Assembly: GCA_029212365.1 (NCBI GenBank)
Contig: JARGOC010000014.1
Location: forward strand, 47,871 to 111,870
Reading direction: 5' to 3'
Length of the DNA: 64,000 nucleotides
DNA from: Roseovarius sp.
GTDB taxonomy: Bacteria > Pseudomonadota > Alphaproteobacteria > Rhodobacterales > Rhodobacteraceae
Position numbers and translations under genes: made by a program. The notes under the pieces were generated by a model. It saw only the letters and a program-made list of their open reading frames with translations, was not told where the DNA came from and did not search any database. Shown one piece after another: positions 53,189-62,899 of the stretch; within the stretch, counting starts at the first letter, position 1; the number at the start of each line of letters is the position of its first letter.

Positions 53189-53896
53189 GTGCGTTGGTTT
53201 GCAATTATTGGGGTTTTGGCCATATCGGCCTGCACGGCGGTGCCTCAGGGCGAAACGGGCGCACCTGCCGCCCCACAGCCGCCGTCCAAGGCCGAGGTGA
53301 CACCCGGCAAGGCGGATTTGCAGACATTTGCCCAGGTTGTGCGCACGGTTGAGCCGGTCGCCGAGCGCGAATGCAAGGCGCGCACCACTGGATTGAACTG
53401 CGATTTCAATATCGTGTTGGATGACCGCCCTGGTCAGGTACCCAACGCTTTTCAAACGCTTGATAAGGATGGTCGCCCCATATTGGCGTTTAACCTTGCG
53501 CTGATCGGATCGGTGCGCAACGCTGATGAACTGGCGTTTGTTATGGGGCATGAAGCCGCGCATCACATCGCTGGCCATCTGGCGCGCCAACAACAAAACG
53601 CCACTGCCGGCGCTGTTTTGCTGGGGGGGTTGGCTGCTTTGACCGGGGCCAGCTCCAAGGCGGTAGACACAGCCAGCAATCTGGGCGCTGCTGTGGGGGC
53701 ACGCACCTATTCCAAGGATTTTGAGCTGGAAGCAGATGCTTTGGGCACCGTCATCACCAAACGTGCCGGATATAACCCGGTGCTCGGGGCTGAGTTCTTT
53801 ACCCAGATTGCCGATCCTGGGGATCAGTTTCTGGGCACGCACCCGCCCAATGCACAGCGCATGGAAACTGTGAAACGTGTGAACGCTTCACTGTGA
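53189..53896 (+). CDS. M48-family metalloprotease, lipoprotein
   Basis: A 235-residue protein with a lipoprotein signal (AISAC lipobox at about residues 11-15), the zinc motif HEAAHHIAGH and the downstream zinc ligand region ELEADALGTVIT. This BepA/YcaL/LoiP-like group degrades misassembled envelope proteins at the outer membrane. Start is GTG 53189 with GGAG upstream. The stop overlaps the next start (GTGATG), linking it to the YigZ-like gene. Confidence 0.88.
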   Translation: MRWFAIIGVLAISACTAVPQGETGAPAAPQPPSKAEVTPGKADLQTFAQVVRTVEPVAERECKARTTGLNCDFNIVLDDRPGQVPNAFQTLDKDGRPILAFNLALIGSVRNADELAFVMGHEAAHHIAGHLARQQQNATAGAVLLGGLAALTGASSKAVDTASNLGAAVGARTYSKDFELEADALGTVITKRAGYNPVLGAEFFTQIADPGDQFLGTHPPNAQRMETVKRVNASL

Positions 53897-54252
53897 TGCG
53901 TCAACTGACGGGTGTGATCAGTGACCGGGGGTCAAAATATGCCGTGTCGGGTGGTCCTGTGCAGGGGCGCAGTGGTGTGGATGCCTTTCTGAAGACTTTG
54001 AAACGAGACAAGAAATTCGCCAAGGCGACCCATAACACTTGGGGGGTGCTGGGGGCGGATGGCATACCGCTGAAGGGTGATGATGGCGAAGGTGGCGCTG
54101 GTTTGGTGATCATCCGGATGCTGGAACGTGCTGGTTTGCATGACCATATCATCGTGGTCACCCGCTGGTATGGCGGCAAGCATCTGGGCGGTGACCGATT
54201 TCGTCATGTGCAGGATTGTGTGCAGGCCTATCTGGACGATTTGCGCGGTTGA
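53896..54252 (+). CDS. YigZ/IMPACT-family protein
   Basis: A 118-residue single IMPACT (UPF0029) domain with HNTWGVLGADG, DDGEGGAGLVIIRMLE and the signature VVTRWYGGKHLGGDR. The usual second domain of YigZ is missing, so this is the short form. The family may bind RNA or nucleotides; function is not settled. ATG 53896 or GTG 53893 both overlap the end of the M48 gene. Confidence 0.82.
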   Translation: MRQLTGVISDRGSKYAVSGGPVQGRSGVDAFLKTLKRDKKFAKATHNTWGVLGADGIPLKGDDGEGGAGLVIIRMLERAGLHDHIIVVTRWYGGKHLGGDRFRHVQDCVQAYLDDLRG

Positions 54253-54331
54253 TCCAAGTCAAAGCAGACCGTTATGGCCTTTGATACTCTGATCATGCCT
54301 GTCAGGGAGGCAGGCGTGAGGGAGACATCTA

Positions 54332-54598
54332 ATGACCCACAATCGAACGATCAAACGCCATGCCGATCTGATGGATCGTATGGCTGACGCGACGGGCGTC
54401 GATTTGGAGCTGGCCGTTATGGAAGGTCGGCTGGATATGGACGAGTTGGGCGATGGCGTTATGGCCTGCACTGGCTGTGCCAAGCCTGATGAATGTGAGC
54501 ACTGGCTGAACGAGCAATTCGGCCAAGCCGAAACCACGCCAGACTATTGTCGCAATACCGATCTGTTAAAGCGTCTGCGCGATGGGAAAAAAGCCTGA
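54332..54598 (+). CDS. DUF6455-family small protein
   Basis: An 88-residue protein with ADLMDRMADATGVDLE at the N-terminal half and a cysteine triplet CTGCAKPDECEHWL, which may bind a metal or an Fe-S cluster, then PDYCRNTDLLKRL. I recall the family from Rhodobacterales as short cytosolic proteins of unknown role. GAGGGAGA precedes ATG 54332. Convergent with the hemolysin III gene, 4 bp apart. Confidence 0.78.
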   Translation: MTHNRTIKRHADLMDRMADATGVDLELAVMEGRLDMDELGDGVMACTGCAKPDECEHWLNEQFGQAETTPDYCRNTDLLKRLRDGKKA

Positions 54599-54602
54599 GC
54601 GA

Positions 54603-55244
54603 TCACATCGCCTGTGCCAGCGCAGTGCTGATCCCCATAAAGAACGAAGCCGACGCCAACAGCACAAAGATGTGCCAGATAGCATTGGCATAGCGCAGCT
54701 TTTCCGAACAATAAAACAGGATGCCGGCCGTATAAAGGATGCCGCCCAGGGCCAGAAGTATCAGGCTGAACATTGAGACCACACCGGCCAGGGGCACAAA
54801 CAAGAGCACACCCGCAGCCCCGAGCAGAAAATAGGGCATCCATCCGGTGCCGATTTGACCGCGCTGCGCCATCAGTTTGGCCGAGGCCCCAATCAGCGCC
54901 AGAAGCCAAACCAGCCCCAGAATGACATAGCCAAACCCAGTGCCCAAAATCATGCTCAGCGGGGTAAATGTACCCGCGATTTTCACATAGATTGCCGCGT
55001 GATCAATCCGCCTCAGAATAGGGCGCGCTTTGGTATGGGCCAGAATGTGGTAGGCGCCGGATGCGCTGAGCATCAGCAATAGGGCGGCAGCATAGACCGC
55101 CGTGGCAGTGTAAGTTCCCCAGTCAAGCCCTTGTTCTAAAAGCGTAAAGAGAACCACAATCCCGATCATGGCAGCGCTTATGCCAAACACATGTACCACC
55201 CCATCAGCGATCCTCTCGGCGCGGCAATACTCTGGATAGGACAT
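54603..55244 (-). CDS. Hemolysin III/PAQR-family membrane protein
   Basis: A 213-residue protein with seven hydrophobic helices and the PAQR/hemolysin III zinc-binding residues: SGAYHILAH (helix 3), RRIDHAAIY and the late IWHIFVLLAS. These proteins are probably ceramidase-like hydrolases or membrane-stress factors. ATG 55244 has GGAGG upstream. A longer frame begins 34 residues earlier without family sequence. Confidence 0.88.
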   Translation of the reverse strand: MSYPEYCRAERIADGVVHVFGISAAMIGIVVLFTLLEQGLDWGTYTATAVYAAALLLMLSASGAYHILAHTKARPILRRIDHAAIYVKIAGTFTPLSMILGTGFGYVILGLVWLLALIGASAKLMAQRGQIGTGWMPYFLLGAAGVLLFVPLAGVVSMFSLILLALGGILYTAGILFYCSEKLRYANAIWHIFVLLASASFFMGISTALAQAM

Positions 55245-55578
55245 CTGCTCATGCCTCCTGACAACAGGGTCACATAGGTTTGTGCCGTGAGGATGCCGGA
55301 GCTGGGTCAAGATTATGTTGTCTCCCCGTGCGTTAGTTAAGTGCAATTTGCGCTAAACAGTCAGAGCATTGGAAACATGCCAAGCAACGGCCTGCAAGTC
55401 ACTGGTAACGTGGGGGAAACTTTGTTTCTAATTGCCCTGCAATCTGCTCGGTCGGTGGCACGAGGTTCCAGTCGAATAGCTAAAGTTCTAGATATCTATT
55501 GGCATTCAAATGGTTGTTAACTTTGCCGAAAGTGGAATTAAATGCCGGACTGTGTCTAGTGCCGCCGGGCTGGTGTTT
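55245..55578. other. Intergenic stretch without recognised gene
   Basis: The 334 bp between the hemolysin III gene and the end of rimO hold no recognisable gene. A 47-residue plus-strand frame (55377-55520) has no supporting features. The base composition is slightly more AT-rich than the flanks. Confidence 0.4.
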
Positions 55579-56949
55579 TCACACCAAACGGCCCCACAGG
55601 TCATAATCAGCGGCCTCATCCACCTCGACAGTGACCAGATCGCCCACAGACAGCGCCTCTGTGCCCTCATCAATGAACAAAGCGCCGTCAATCTCGGGCG
55701 CATCGGCTTTGGTGCGGCAGGTGGCGATGCCATCTGCGTCAATATCATCCACAAGCACCTGTTGCACAGTGCCAACCTTGGCGGCTAGTTTATCCACAGA
55801 AATAGCCTGAGCTTTTTCCATAAACCGCTCCCAGCGGTCTTGTTTCACATCTTTATCCACATGATCCGGCAGCGCGTTCGAGCGTGCGCCCTCGACATCT
55901 TCGTACTGGAAACATCCCACCCGATCGAGCTGCGCCTCATCCAGCCAATCCAGCAAAACCTGGAACTCGTCCTCAGTTTCACCTGGATAGCCCACAATGA
56001 AGGTAGAGCGCAGGGTGATCTCAGGGCACTCAGAGCGCCATGCGGCAATTTCATCCAGTGTCTTTGCCGCCGCTGCGGGCCGGGCCATCCGGCGCAACAC
56101 ATCCGGGTGGGCATGCTGAAACGGAATATCCAGATAGGGCAACACAAGCCCCTCTGCCATCAGCGGAATCAACTGGCGCACATGAGGGTAAGGATACACA
56201 TAATGCAGCCGAACCCACGCCCCGAGTGACCCCAGATCACGTGCCAGATCGGTGATATGCGCGCGGTGCCCACCTGTCTCGGCGTGTTTGACATCAACGC
56301 CATAAGCCGAGGTGTCCTGCGAAATCACCAGCAGTTCCCGCACGCCGCTTTCAACCAGTTTTTGCGCCTCGCGCATCACCGCATGGGCCGGTCGGCTGGC
56401 CAGTTTCCCACGCATATCGGGGATAATGCAGAACTTGCACTTGTGGTTGCAACCCTCAGAAATCTTTAGATAAGAATAGTGGCGCGGCGTCAGTTGAACG
56501 CCACTGGCAGGCAGTAGATCAACAAACGGGTCCGGGTCGGGCGGCACAGCCTGGTGCACCGCGTCCAACACCTGTTCATATTGATGGGGGCCTGTCACGG
56601 CCAACACCTTTGGGTGTACCCCGGTGATGTATTCCGGCTCGGCGCCCAGGCAGCCGGTGACAATGACCCGGCCATTCTCGGTCAGGGCCTCGCCAATGGC
56701 TTCCAGGCTTTCGGCCTTGGCCGAATCCAGAAATCCACAGGTGTTTACAATCACCGCATCGGCACCGGTGTAATCGGGTGAGATCCCGTATCCTTCGGCG
56801 CGTAGCCGCGTCAAAATCCGCTCGCTGTCCACCAGCGCTTTGGGGCATCCCAATGATACCATTCCAATGCTCGGTTGCCCCTTGCGGGGGGCCTCCGAGA
56901 TGCGGGCGCGTGCCAAATCTGGCCGCAGGTCAGGTGGATTTGTGCTCAT
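55579..56949 (-). CDS. rimO: Ribosomal protein S12 methylthiotransferase RimO
   Basis: The 456-residue radical-SAM enzyme has an N-terminal MTTase domain ([16 protein letters not shown]), the radical-SAM motif [13 protein letters not shown] with its three cysteines, and a C-terminal TRAM domain. RimO adds a methylthio group to Asp of ribosomal protein S12. The domain order and the [12 protein letters not shown] phrase distinguish it from MiaB. The start could also be a few residues downstream. It is followed upstream by gcrA in the same direction (about 100 bp). Confidence 0.95.
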   Translation of the reverse strand: MSTNPPDLRPDLARARISEAPRKGQPSIGMVSLGCPKALVDSERILTRLRAEGYGISPDYTGADAVIVNTCGFLDSAKAESLEAIGEALTENGRVIVTGCLGAEPEYITGVHPKVLAVTGPHQYEQVLDAVHQAVPPDPDPFVDLLPASGVQLTPRHYSYLKISEGCNHKCKFCIIPDMRGKLASRPAHAVMREAQKLVESGVRELLVISQDTSAYGVDVKHAETGGHRAHITDLARDLGSLGAWVRLHYVYPYPHVRQLIPLMAEGLVLPYLDIPFQHAHPDVLRRMARPAAAAKTLDEIAAWRSECPEITLRSTFIVGYPGETEDEFQVLLDWLDEAQLDRVGCFQYEDVEGARSNALPDHVDKDVKQDRWERFMEKAQAISVDKLAAKVGTVQQVLVDDIDADGIATCRTKADAPEIDGALFIDEGTEALSVGDLVTVEVDEAADYDLWGRLV

Positions 56950-57053
56950 CGCCGCGCGTATAGCTCAGCGCGCGCGACGCGGAAAGGACAAAACCGCAGA
57001 CTGATGCCCCCGGTTTCACCGTTCTACAAATACTTAAAATCCGCCGTGGGCGA

Positions 57054-57635
57054 TTACCGCTTGCGATCACGCCGCGACGACATCGGCTGAAACGCCACTC
57101 CAACATGCGCCTCGCAATAGGGCTTGCCCGCTTGCACTGGCAGACCACAGAACCAGAAATCATCGGTCGCGGGATCACCTACAGGCCATTTACAAGTGCG
57201 CTCGGTCAGCTCCATCAGTCCCAGTTTCTTGGCCTTCTTTTCGATCTCGCTGACTTTGGCGAGGGCGGCAGGATCAATTTCATTGGCCGAGGGTTGTGGC
57301 GGCAGGCGTTGGCCCGCTGGGATGATCGCCGCGCGTGCACGGGTCATTAAAGGGGCCGCAGGGGCTTCGGGTGCAGGGGCCTCTGCTGCCGCAGGTTTGG
57401 CGGCAGGTTTTGAGGGCTTCGCTCTGGGCTTGGCCGCCGGTTTTGCATCTGCCTTGGCTTTGGAGGCATCCGCCGATTTGCCAGTGCCACTGCGGTTTGA
57501 CAGGCCCAACCGGTGCACCTTGCCAATCACCGCATTGCGGGTCACACCGCCCAGCTCTTTGGCGATCTGGCTGGCCGATTGGCCCTCGCCCCACATCTTT
57601 TTCAGCAGCTCAACACGTTCGTCGCTCCAGGACAT
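57054..57635 (-). CDS. gcrA: GcrA cell-cycle regulator
   Basis: A 193-residue protein with the GcrA N-terminal helix-turn-helix (WSDERVELLKKMWGEGQSA and TRNAVIGKVHRLGLSNR), an alanine/lysine/proline-rich linker, and the C-terminal sigma-binding region with RTCKWPVGDP, FWFCGLP and YCEAHVGVAF. GcrA binds sigma-70 and methylated GANTC sites and activates cell-cycle genes in alphaproteobacteria. ATG 57635 is the family start. Confidence 0.94.
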   Translation of the reverse strand: MSWSDERVELLKKMWGEGQSASQIAKELGGVTRNAVIGKVHRLGLSNRSGTGKSADASKAKADAKPAAKPRAKPSKPAAKPAAAEAPAPEAPAAPLMTRARAAIIPAGQRLPPQPSANEIDPAALAKVSEIEKKAKKLGLMELTERTCKWPVGDPATDDFWFCGLPVQAGKPYCEAHVGVAFQPMSSRRDRKR

Positions 57636-57779
57636 GGGCGCACTTCCCTTATATCTCAAAAGGCGGCTCACTACATACTTGGGTGGCCGCCCTTTCGGTT
57701 TTCCGATCAGAGACCTATTCTAATCACTTGAGGGCCAGTTACAAGGCATCGATTCGCACTCAGAAGGCATGAGGCAGCT

Positions 57780-58583
57780 ATGAACAATCTTTCCGATATG
57801 GGCACACGCCGGTTTGGCCGGGTCAATTGGCTTGGTCTGCAAACCCTTGCCTCACGAGAGGTGCAGCGGTTCATGGCCGTATGGACGCAGACTTTGGCGG
57901 CGCCTTTGGTGACGGCGGGGTTGTTTTTGATGATCTTTTCCATCGCCATCGGCCCACATCGGGGGGATGTGATGGGCGTGGCGTTCACGCATTTCATCGC
58001 GCCGGGCATCCTGATGATGACGGTGATTCAAAATGCCTTTGCGAATACATCATCGTCTATCGTTATTTCCAAAGTGCAGGGCAACATCGTGGATACGTTG
58101 ATGCCCCCTCTGTCGCCCGCCGAATTGGTGGTGGGCTATCTGGTCGGCGCGGTGGTGCGGGGTGTGCTGGTTGCGGTGGCTATCTCCTTGGGGTTGGCGT
58201 TGTTTTTGGGCATCATACCGCAGCATCCCTTGTGGGCGCTGAGCTTCGTCGTGCTGGGTGCGGGCTTTTTGGGTGGCCTTGGCATTGTCGCTGGCATTTA
58301 TGCCAACAAGTTTGATCAAATGGCGGCAATCACAAACTTCATCGTCACCCCTTTGGCGTTTTTGTCAGGCACGTTCTATTCGGTGCAGGCCCTGCCGCCA
58401 GTGCTGCGCGAAATCACCCATCTCAACCCGATCTTCTATCTGATTGACGGGGTGCGTTACGGCATCATCGGTGTATCCGACAGCGCGCCTGTTTTGGGCA
58501 TGGCGGTGGGGGCCGGGTCTACTCTGGCCATATGTACCCTTGCCTGGGTGCTGTTTTCGCGGGGGTATCGGTTGAAGGCGTGA
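57780..58583 (+). CDS. ABC-2-type transporter permease
   Basis: A 267-residue membrane protein with six helices and the ABC-2 family pattern (RFMAVWTQTLAAPLVTAGLF, NAFANTSSSIVISKVQGNIVD, SGTFYSVQALPPVLREITHLNPIFYL). It would export a lipid, polysaccharide or drug with an ATPase that is not encoded in this window. It is divergent from gcrA. Single gene; no partner visible. Confidence 0.88.
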   Translation: MNNLSDMGTRRFGRVNWLGLQTLASREVQRFMAVWTQTLAAPLVTAGLFLMIFSIAIGPHRGDVMGVAFTHFIAPGILMMTVIQNAFANTSSSIVISKVQGNIVDTLMPPLSPAELVVGYLVGAVVRGVLVAVAISLGLALFLGIIPQHPLWALSFVVLGAGFLGGLGIVAGIYANKFDQMAAITNFIVTPLAFLSGTFYSVQALPPVLREITHLNPIFYLIDGVRYGIIGVSDSAPVLGMAVGAGSTLAICTLAWVLFSRGYRLKA

Positions 58584-58673
58584 CGCGCATCAACCTGTTC
58601 CAGCCCGGTCCGCAGCCCATCAGGACCCTGTAATGACCCGAATGGCCCGGTTATACCCCGGCGCGCGCGGCGC

Positions 58674-59105
58674 TCAACGCTTCCCGCAGGTGCGCTTGGC
58701 GGTATCGCCATAAGTCTTGTAGTCCTGCCAGAACGCCTCATGCGCCACGTTGTCTGATTGGCGTATTTTCTGGGCCTTATGAGGATCTGAGTAAAAACTC
58801 ACTGCCACCCGTTGCTGAGAGCCACTCAAAGTGTTGTTCGCCACGGCCTGAATACAGCCACATAACGTGCGCGAACGTGCCTTGCGATCTGAGGCCATGC
58901 AGGCCTTGTTGATTGGCCCGTTGGCAAAGGGCAGGTGGGCAGGGGCTGCTGCCGGGATATTGGACACCCCCGAGGAGATCGGGTTTGAGGGCGTCGAGGC
59001 CACGGGTACCGGGGCTGGCCGCCGCTTGGCATCCTTGCGCGCCTTATGCACACCACCACAGCCCGCAAGGGCCGTAATCACTATCAAAAGAATGATCTGC
59101 TTCAT
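58674..59105 (-). CDS. Small lipoprotein, unknown function
   Basis: A 143-residue precursor with a lipoprotein signal (ITALAGC lipobox near residue 16), a proline/serine-rich tether and a C-terminal module with four cysteines (KACMASDRKARSRTLCGCIQ and KRTCGKR). I recall similar proteins in Rhodobacterales being named arginine transporter, without evidence I know of. It should be anchored in the outer or inner membrane facing the periplasm. Confidence 0.7.
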   Translation of the reverse strand: MKQIILLIVITALAGCGGVHKARKDAKRRPAPVPVASTPSNPISSGVSNIPAAAPAHLPFANGPINKACMASDRKARSRTLCGCIQAVANNTLSGSQQRVAVSFYSDPHKAQKIRQSDNVAHEAFWQDYKTYGDTAKRTCGKR

Positions 59106-59413
59106 CTTTCCCGCCTCAATTTCTGGTCCGGGCGTTGGGGCGTTTCGCCCTCATCTTGCCTGCTCACCCAAACCGCTGCGTAGATCATTGCCCGATTGCG
59201 GCGGGTTTTTCAATTCACAAGATTGCAGGAAAGCGCAACACCTGCCCAAGATGGCTATCGCCTGACCATGGCCCAGACACGCAACGACATCCGTTCCACC
59301 GGTCCGCGATCTGGCGCACCATCCTCGCGCTCGGATTCTATCGTGGAAAGGTCGCGAAAATTGTTGATGCACATGCTGGGCAAGCTAGTAGATTTCCCGT
59401 CACTCTACAAACC

Positions 59414-59555
59414 GCCGGGCCATCGTCTGCCCCCGGGATGGCGATCAGACATGTGTTCCAAAGCACTTTATCTCAGTCACCCCGTACTCAGAATGAACGG
59501 TGCGCCAACATCACCCAATCGCCAGCCCAAGCATGGGGGCTGACGATGGCCCGGC
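59414..59555. mobile_element. MITE-like element, copy 2
   Basis: About 142 bp with terminal inverted repeats: GCCGGGCCATCGTC-T-GCCCC at the left and its inverse at the right, one mismatch in about 20, continuing to GGCGAT after a variable segment. It matches the copy near 40.4 kb at both ends and in parts of the interior. No coding potential. The rest of the 59106-59631 gap shows nothing else. Confidence 0.7.
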
Positions 59556-59631
59556 GCCTACGGCTTGATTCCGGGCTGAAGCAACCAACGGTCGAAGCTC
59601 TCCGTAAGGTATGTGATCTCACGCGACCGCT

Positions 59632-60738
59632 TTAGAAAAGCTTGATCCAGCGCTCGACTGCCTCAATCAACTCAGCAATCTTGTCACCATTCTGCGTGAC
59701 CCAGGCAACGCCCGCCGTACCACTTGCTGCGCCTACAGCCACCACAGCTGCGTTCAATCCAATATCGACCTTTTGGGCGCCCCAAACGCCGCAGGCTTTC
59801 AAGGCACCAACCAGCGCGCCAACTGCTTTCCCAATGCGCGCTTTGTTAGGAACTTCCGATTGCGCCTCTTCTCGGATATCCCGCGCAGCCGCCCAGATGA
59901 TCGTTACATCGGCTGTGGACACTGACGCATCCTCAATCGGTGCAGGTGGGTTGTTATCGCCAATTCCTCGGATGGAGGCGATTGCAGTACTGGAATTCTC
60001 TTCTAGGTCGGCCGCTTGCGTCTCAACGTCAAACGCCGCTCTGATCCGCTCAATCTCCAGAGCCACCGCCTCCGGCCCGTCCTCCCAGATGGCATCTTCA
60101 ATCAACGTCACGCGTTTCTGAAGCTCCCAATTCAGGGGTTTGCCGTTCAGAAAGCCATAATACCACTCGCGCCAGAACGCCCATTCCGGGCCGCTCTCCA
60201 AAAGGTTATCTTTGGGCATCAACACTGAGACCAGCCAGTCAGGCTCTCCAGGGTCGTGCCAAACCGGGGTTTCAAAAAGCAAGTCCAGCAGGATGTCTGT
60301 ATCTTTAAAATCAGCGGCACGGGCGGCGGCACCGGCGGCGGCATCGGCGGCATAGGCGGCGGCACGGGCGGCACCGGCGGCATAGGCGGCGGCACGGGCG
60401 GCGGCACGGGCGGCGGCATCGGCGGCATAGGCGGCGGCATCGGCGGCATCGGCGGCGGCACCGGCGGCACCGGCGGCATAGGCGGCGGCACGGGCGGCAC
60501 CGGCGGCGGCACCGGCGGCGGTCATGACATCGGGGGTTGGCATTTTGCTCGCAACCCCCGATGTCAAAATCGCACGGGCTGTCAAGAGCGCAAGCTTTAT
60601 TTCTTGCGTATTGAAATCGTCTATGTGCGTCACAAAGGGAAACACCCGCACAGCGGCTCTTGCTGCGATTAAAACGCAGGTTTCTCGTGGCTGCTTCTTC
60701 AGCCAGTCTTCAAAGTCTTCTGAATTATTGATTGCCAC
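59632..60738 (-). CDS. Unknown protein with long alanine-rich repeat
   Basis: A 368-residue protein in three parts. Residues 1-70 are globular (EDFEDWLKKQPRETCVLIAARAAVRVFPF). Residues about 72-145 are almost only Ala with Tyr, Asp, Arg or Gly every few positions (AAAYAADAAARAA). The C-terminal part of about 220 residues has an amphipathic region and a Gly/Ala-rich membrane-like end. The Ala block should form one long helix or coiled-coil-like rod. The DNA under it is a GGCGGC-rich minisatellite whose unit lengths are multiples of three, so copy changes would keep the frame. Function unknown. Confidence 0.7.
   Translation of the reverse strand: MAINNSEDFEDWLKKQPRETCVLIAARAAVRVFPFVTHIDDFNTQEIKLALLTARAILTSGVASKMPTPDVMTAAGAAAGAARAAAYAAGAAGAAADAADAAAYAADAAARAAARAAAYAAGAARAAAYAADAAAGAAARAADFKDTDILLDLLFETPVWHDPGEPDWLVSVLMPKDNLLESGPEWAFWREWYYGFLNGKPLNWELQKRVTLIEDAIWEDGPEAVALEIERIRAAFDVETQAADLEENSSTAIASIRGIGDNNPPAPIEDASVSTADVTIIWAAARDIREEAQSEVPNKARIGKAVGALVGALKACGVWGAQKVDIGLNAAVVAVGAASGTAGVAWVTQNGDKIAELIEAVERWIKLF
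60313..60523. repeat. GCC-rich minisatellite inside the alanine-repeat gene
   Basis: About 210 bp of imperfect GGCGGCAC, GGCGGCATC and GGCGGCATA units in mixed order, with longer duplications (the segment encoding ARAAAYAAGAA occurs twice). Confidence 0.9.
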
Positions 60739-60834
60739 GCGTGATACTCAATTGAAACAAGGCCAGTGTATCTGCGGGAGGACTTAATTCAACCCACCTT
60801 GACCACTCCCCCAAACCCCGCCATATCCCCTGCC

Positions 60835-62634
60835 ATGACACCGCTTTCACATATCCGCAATTTCTCCATCGTGGCGCATATTGACCACGGGAAATCGACG
60901 CTGGCCGACAGGCTTATTCAGTCCACCAACACGGTGGCTGAAAGGGACATGAAAGCACAGTTGCTTGATTCTATGGATATCGAGCGCGAGCGTGGCATCA
61001 CCATCAAAGCCAACACCGTGCGCATCGACTATACGGCCGACAATGGTGAGGCCTATGTGCTCAATCTGATTGACACCCCCGGCCACGTTGATTTCGCCTA
61101 TGAGGTCTCGCGCTCCATGCGCGCGGTTGAGGGCTCGCTTCTGGTGGTGGACAGCACCCAAGGCGTCGAGGCGCAAACGCTGGCCAATGTGTATCAGGCC
61201 ATCGACGCCGATCATGATCTGGTTCCGGTGCTCAACAAAATTGACCTGCCCGCATCAGACATTGATCGCGTGGCCGAACAAATTGAGGATGTCATTGGCA
61301 TTGATGCCTCTGGCGCCATAGCGGTCTCGGCCAAAACCGGCGTTGGCATCCATGAAACGCTTGAAGCTATCGTGCAACATCTGCCCGCCCCCACGGGTGA
61401 TCGGGACGCGCCCCTCAAAGCCATGCTGGTGGACAGCTGGTATGATCCCTACCTTGGCGTTGTCGTGCTTGTGCGCATCATGGATGGCATCCTGAAAAAG
61501 GGTGACCAGATCACCATGATGCAAACCGGCGCTAAATACGGCGTTGATACGATGGGCGTTTTCCGCCCCGCCATGACCAAGGTGAGCGAACTTGGCCCCG
61601 GCGAAATCGGCTTTATCACCGCCTCCATCAAACAGGTGCGTGACACCAAAGTGGGCGACACCATCACCCACGACAAAAGACCCTGTGAGGTCCCTTTGCC
61701 CGGCTTTAAACCCTCGCAACCGGTGGTGTTCTGCGGCCTTTTCCCGGTGGATTCAGCCGAATTTGAGGACATGCGCGAGGCCATCGACAAGCTCGCCCTC
61801 AATGATGCCTCCTTCTCGTTCGAAATGGAAAGCTCTGCCGCACTTGGCTTTGGCTTTCGCTGCGGCTTCCTTGGCCTGTTGCACCTCGAAGTGATCCGCG
61901 ACCGGATCGAACGTGAATACAACATTGATCTGATCACCACCGCGCCCTCGGTGATCTATCACGTCTATATGCGGGACGGCACCAAGATTGATCTGCACAA
62001 CCCCGCCGACATGCCCGACATGACGCTGGTCGATCACATTGAGGAGCCTCGCATCAAGGCGACCATCCTTGTGCCCGATGAATACCTCGGTGATGTGCTC
62101 AAGCTCTGCCAGGACCGCCGCGGCATCCAGATGGACCTCACCTATGCCGGATCGCGCGCACTTGTGGTCTATGACCTGCCGCTGAACGAAGTGGTATTTG
62201 ATTTCTACGATAGGCTGAAATCCGTAACAAAGGGTTACGCGTCGTTTGATTATCAGCTTGAGGGCTACCGCGAGGATAATCTGGTCAAGATGCAGGTGCT
62301 GGTCAACGAAGAGCCGGTCGACGCCCTGTCTATGATGGTCCACCGTGACCGCGCCGAGCAACGCGGCCGCGCCATGTGCGAAAAGCTCAAAGACCTGATC
62401 CCGCGCCACATGTTCAAAATCCCGATCCAGGCGGCCATTGGCGGCAAAGTCATCGCGCGCGAGACCCTCTCAGCCCTGCGCAAAGACGTGACGGCCAAAT
62501 GCTATGGCGGTGACGCGACCCGCAAGAAGAAACTGCTGGAGAAGCAGAAGAAGGGTAAAAAGAAGATGCGCCAGTTCGGGAAGGTGGACATCCCTCAAGA
62601 GGCGTTTATTTCGGCGCTGAAGATGGATGAGTGA
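60835..62634 (+). CDS. lepA: Elongation factor 4 (LepA)
   Basis: The 599-residue GTPase has G1 [10 protein letters not shown]3 DTPGH and G4 NKID motifs, elongation-factor domains II, III and V, and the unique LepA C-terminal domain ([19 protein letters not shown] with the basic tail [22 protein letters not shown]). It back-translocates or remodels stalled ribosomes. ATG 60835 gives the usual start [18 protein letters not shown]; the frame extends 23 residues upstream without family similarity. Confidence 0.96.
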   Translation: MTPLSHIRNFSIVAHIDHGKSTLADRLIQSTNTVAERDMKAQLLDSMDIERERGITIKANTVRIDYTADNGEAYVLNLIDTPGHVDFAYEVSRSMRAVEGSLLVVDSTQGVEAQTLANVYQAIDADHDLVPVLNKIDLPASDIDRVAEQIEDVIGIDASGAIAVSAKTGVGIHETLEAIVQHLPAPTGDRDAPLKAMLVDSWYDPYLGVVVLVRIMDGILKKGDQITMMQTGAKYGVDTMGVFRPAMTKVSELGPGEIGFITASIKQVRDTKVGDTITHDKRPCEVPLPGFKPSQPVVFCGLFPVDSAEFEDMREAIDKLALNDASFSFEMESSAALGFGFRCGFLGLLHLEVIRDRIEREYNIDLITTAPSVIYHVYMRDGTKIDLHNPADMPDMTLVDHIEEPRIKATILVPDEYLGDVLKLCQDRRGIQMDLTYAGSRALVVYDLPLNEVVFDFYDRLKSVTKGYASFDYQLEGYREDNLVKMQVLVNEEPVDALSMMVHRDRAEQRGRAMCEKLKDLIPRHMFKIPIQAAIGGKVIARETLSALRKDVTAKCYGGDATRKKKLLEKQKKGKKKMRQFGKVDIPQEAFISALKMDE

Positions 62635-62666
62635 AGTGGTAATTCGATTTTTGGGATCAAAACTAA

Positions 62667-62696
62667 TTCGGCGAGACACCGAAGTGACTCGCCGAA
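62667..62696 (+). terminator. Hairpin after lepA, probable terminator
   Basis: A 9-bp stem TTCGGCGAG/CTCGCCGAA with a 12-base loop begins 33 bp after the lepA stop. No clear T-run follows, so termination efficiency is uncertain. Confidence 0.55.
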
Positions 62697-62899
62697 GAAT
62701 TATTGATATGGAATGAGTGTACAGCTAACAGCCTGTACCGCCTCCTGTATTAAAAAGCATGTGTTTGCTCCGTTTATCTAAGTTACTTGTAACACTAGAT
62801 TGTGCCGACACTAGGGCATTTCAACTACGACTATCAACACAATTCGTTTACTGAAGGTAAACAGTTAGGTTTCTTCCTCAATAATCTCCGCGTGGGGAT

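Noticed and set aside
55377..55520. Possible 47-residue plus-strand gene upstream of rimO's 3' end
   Set aside because: No ribosome site, motif or compositional support; consistent with chance.
60256..60672. Glycine-repeat protein on the plus strand
   Set aside because: It is the antisense reading of the alanine minisatellite; a Gly-Gly-Thr/Ile repeat arises automatically from GGCGGC DNA.
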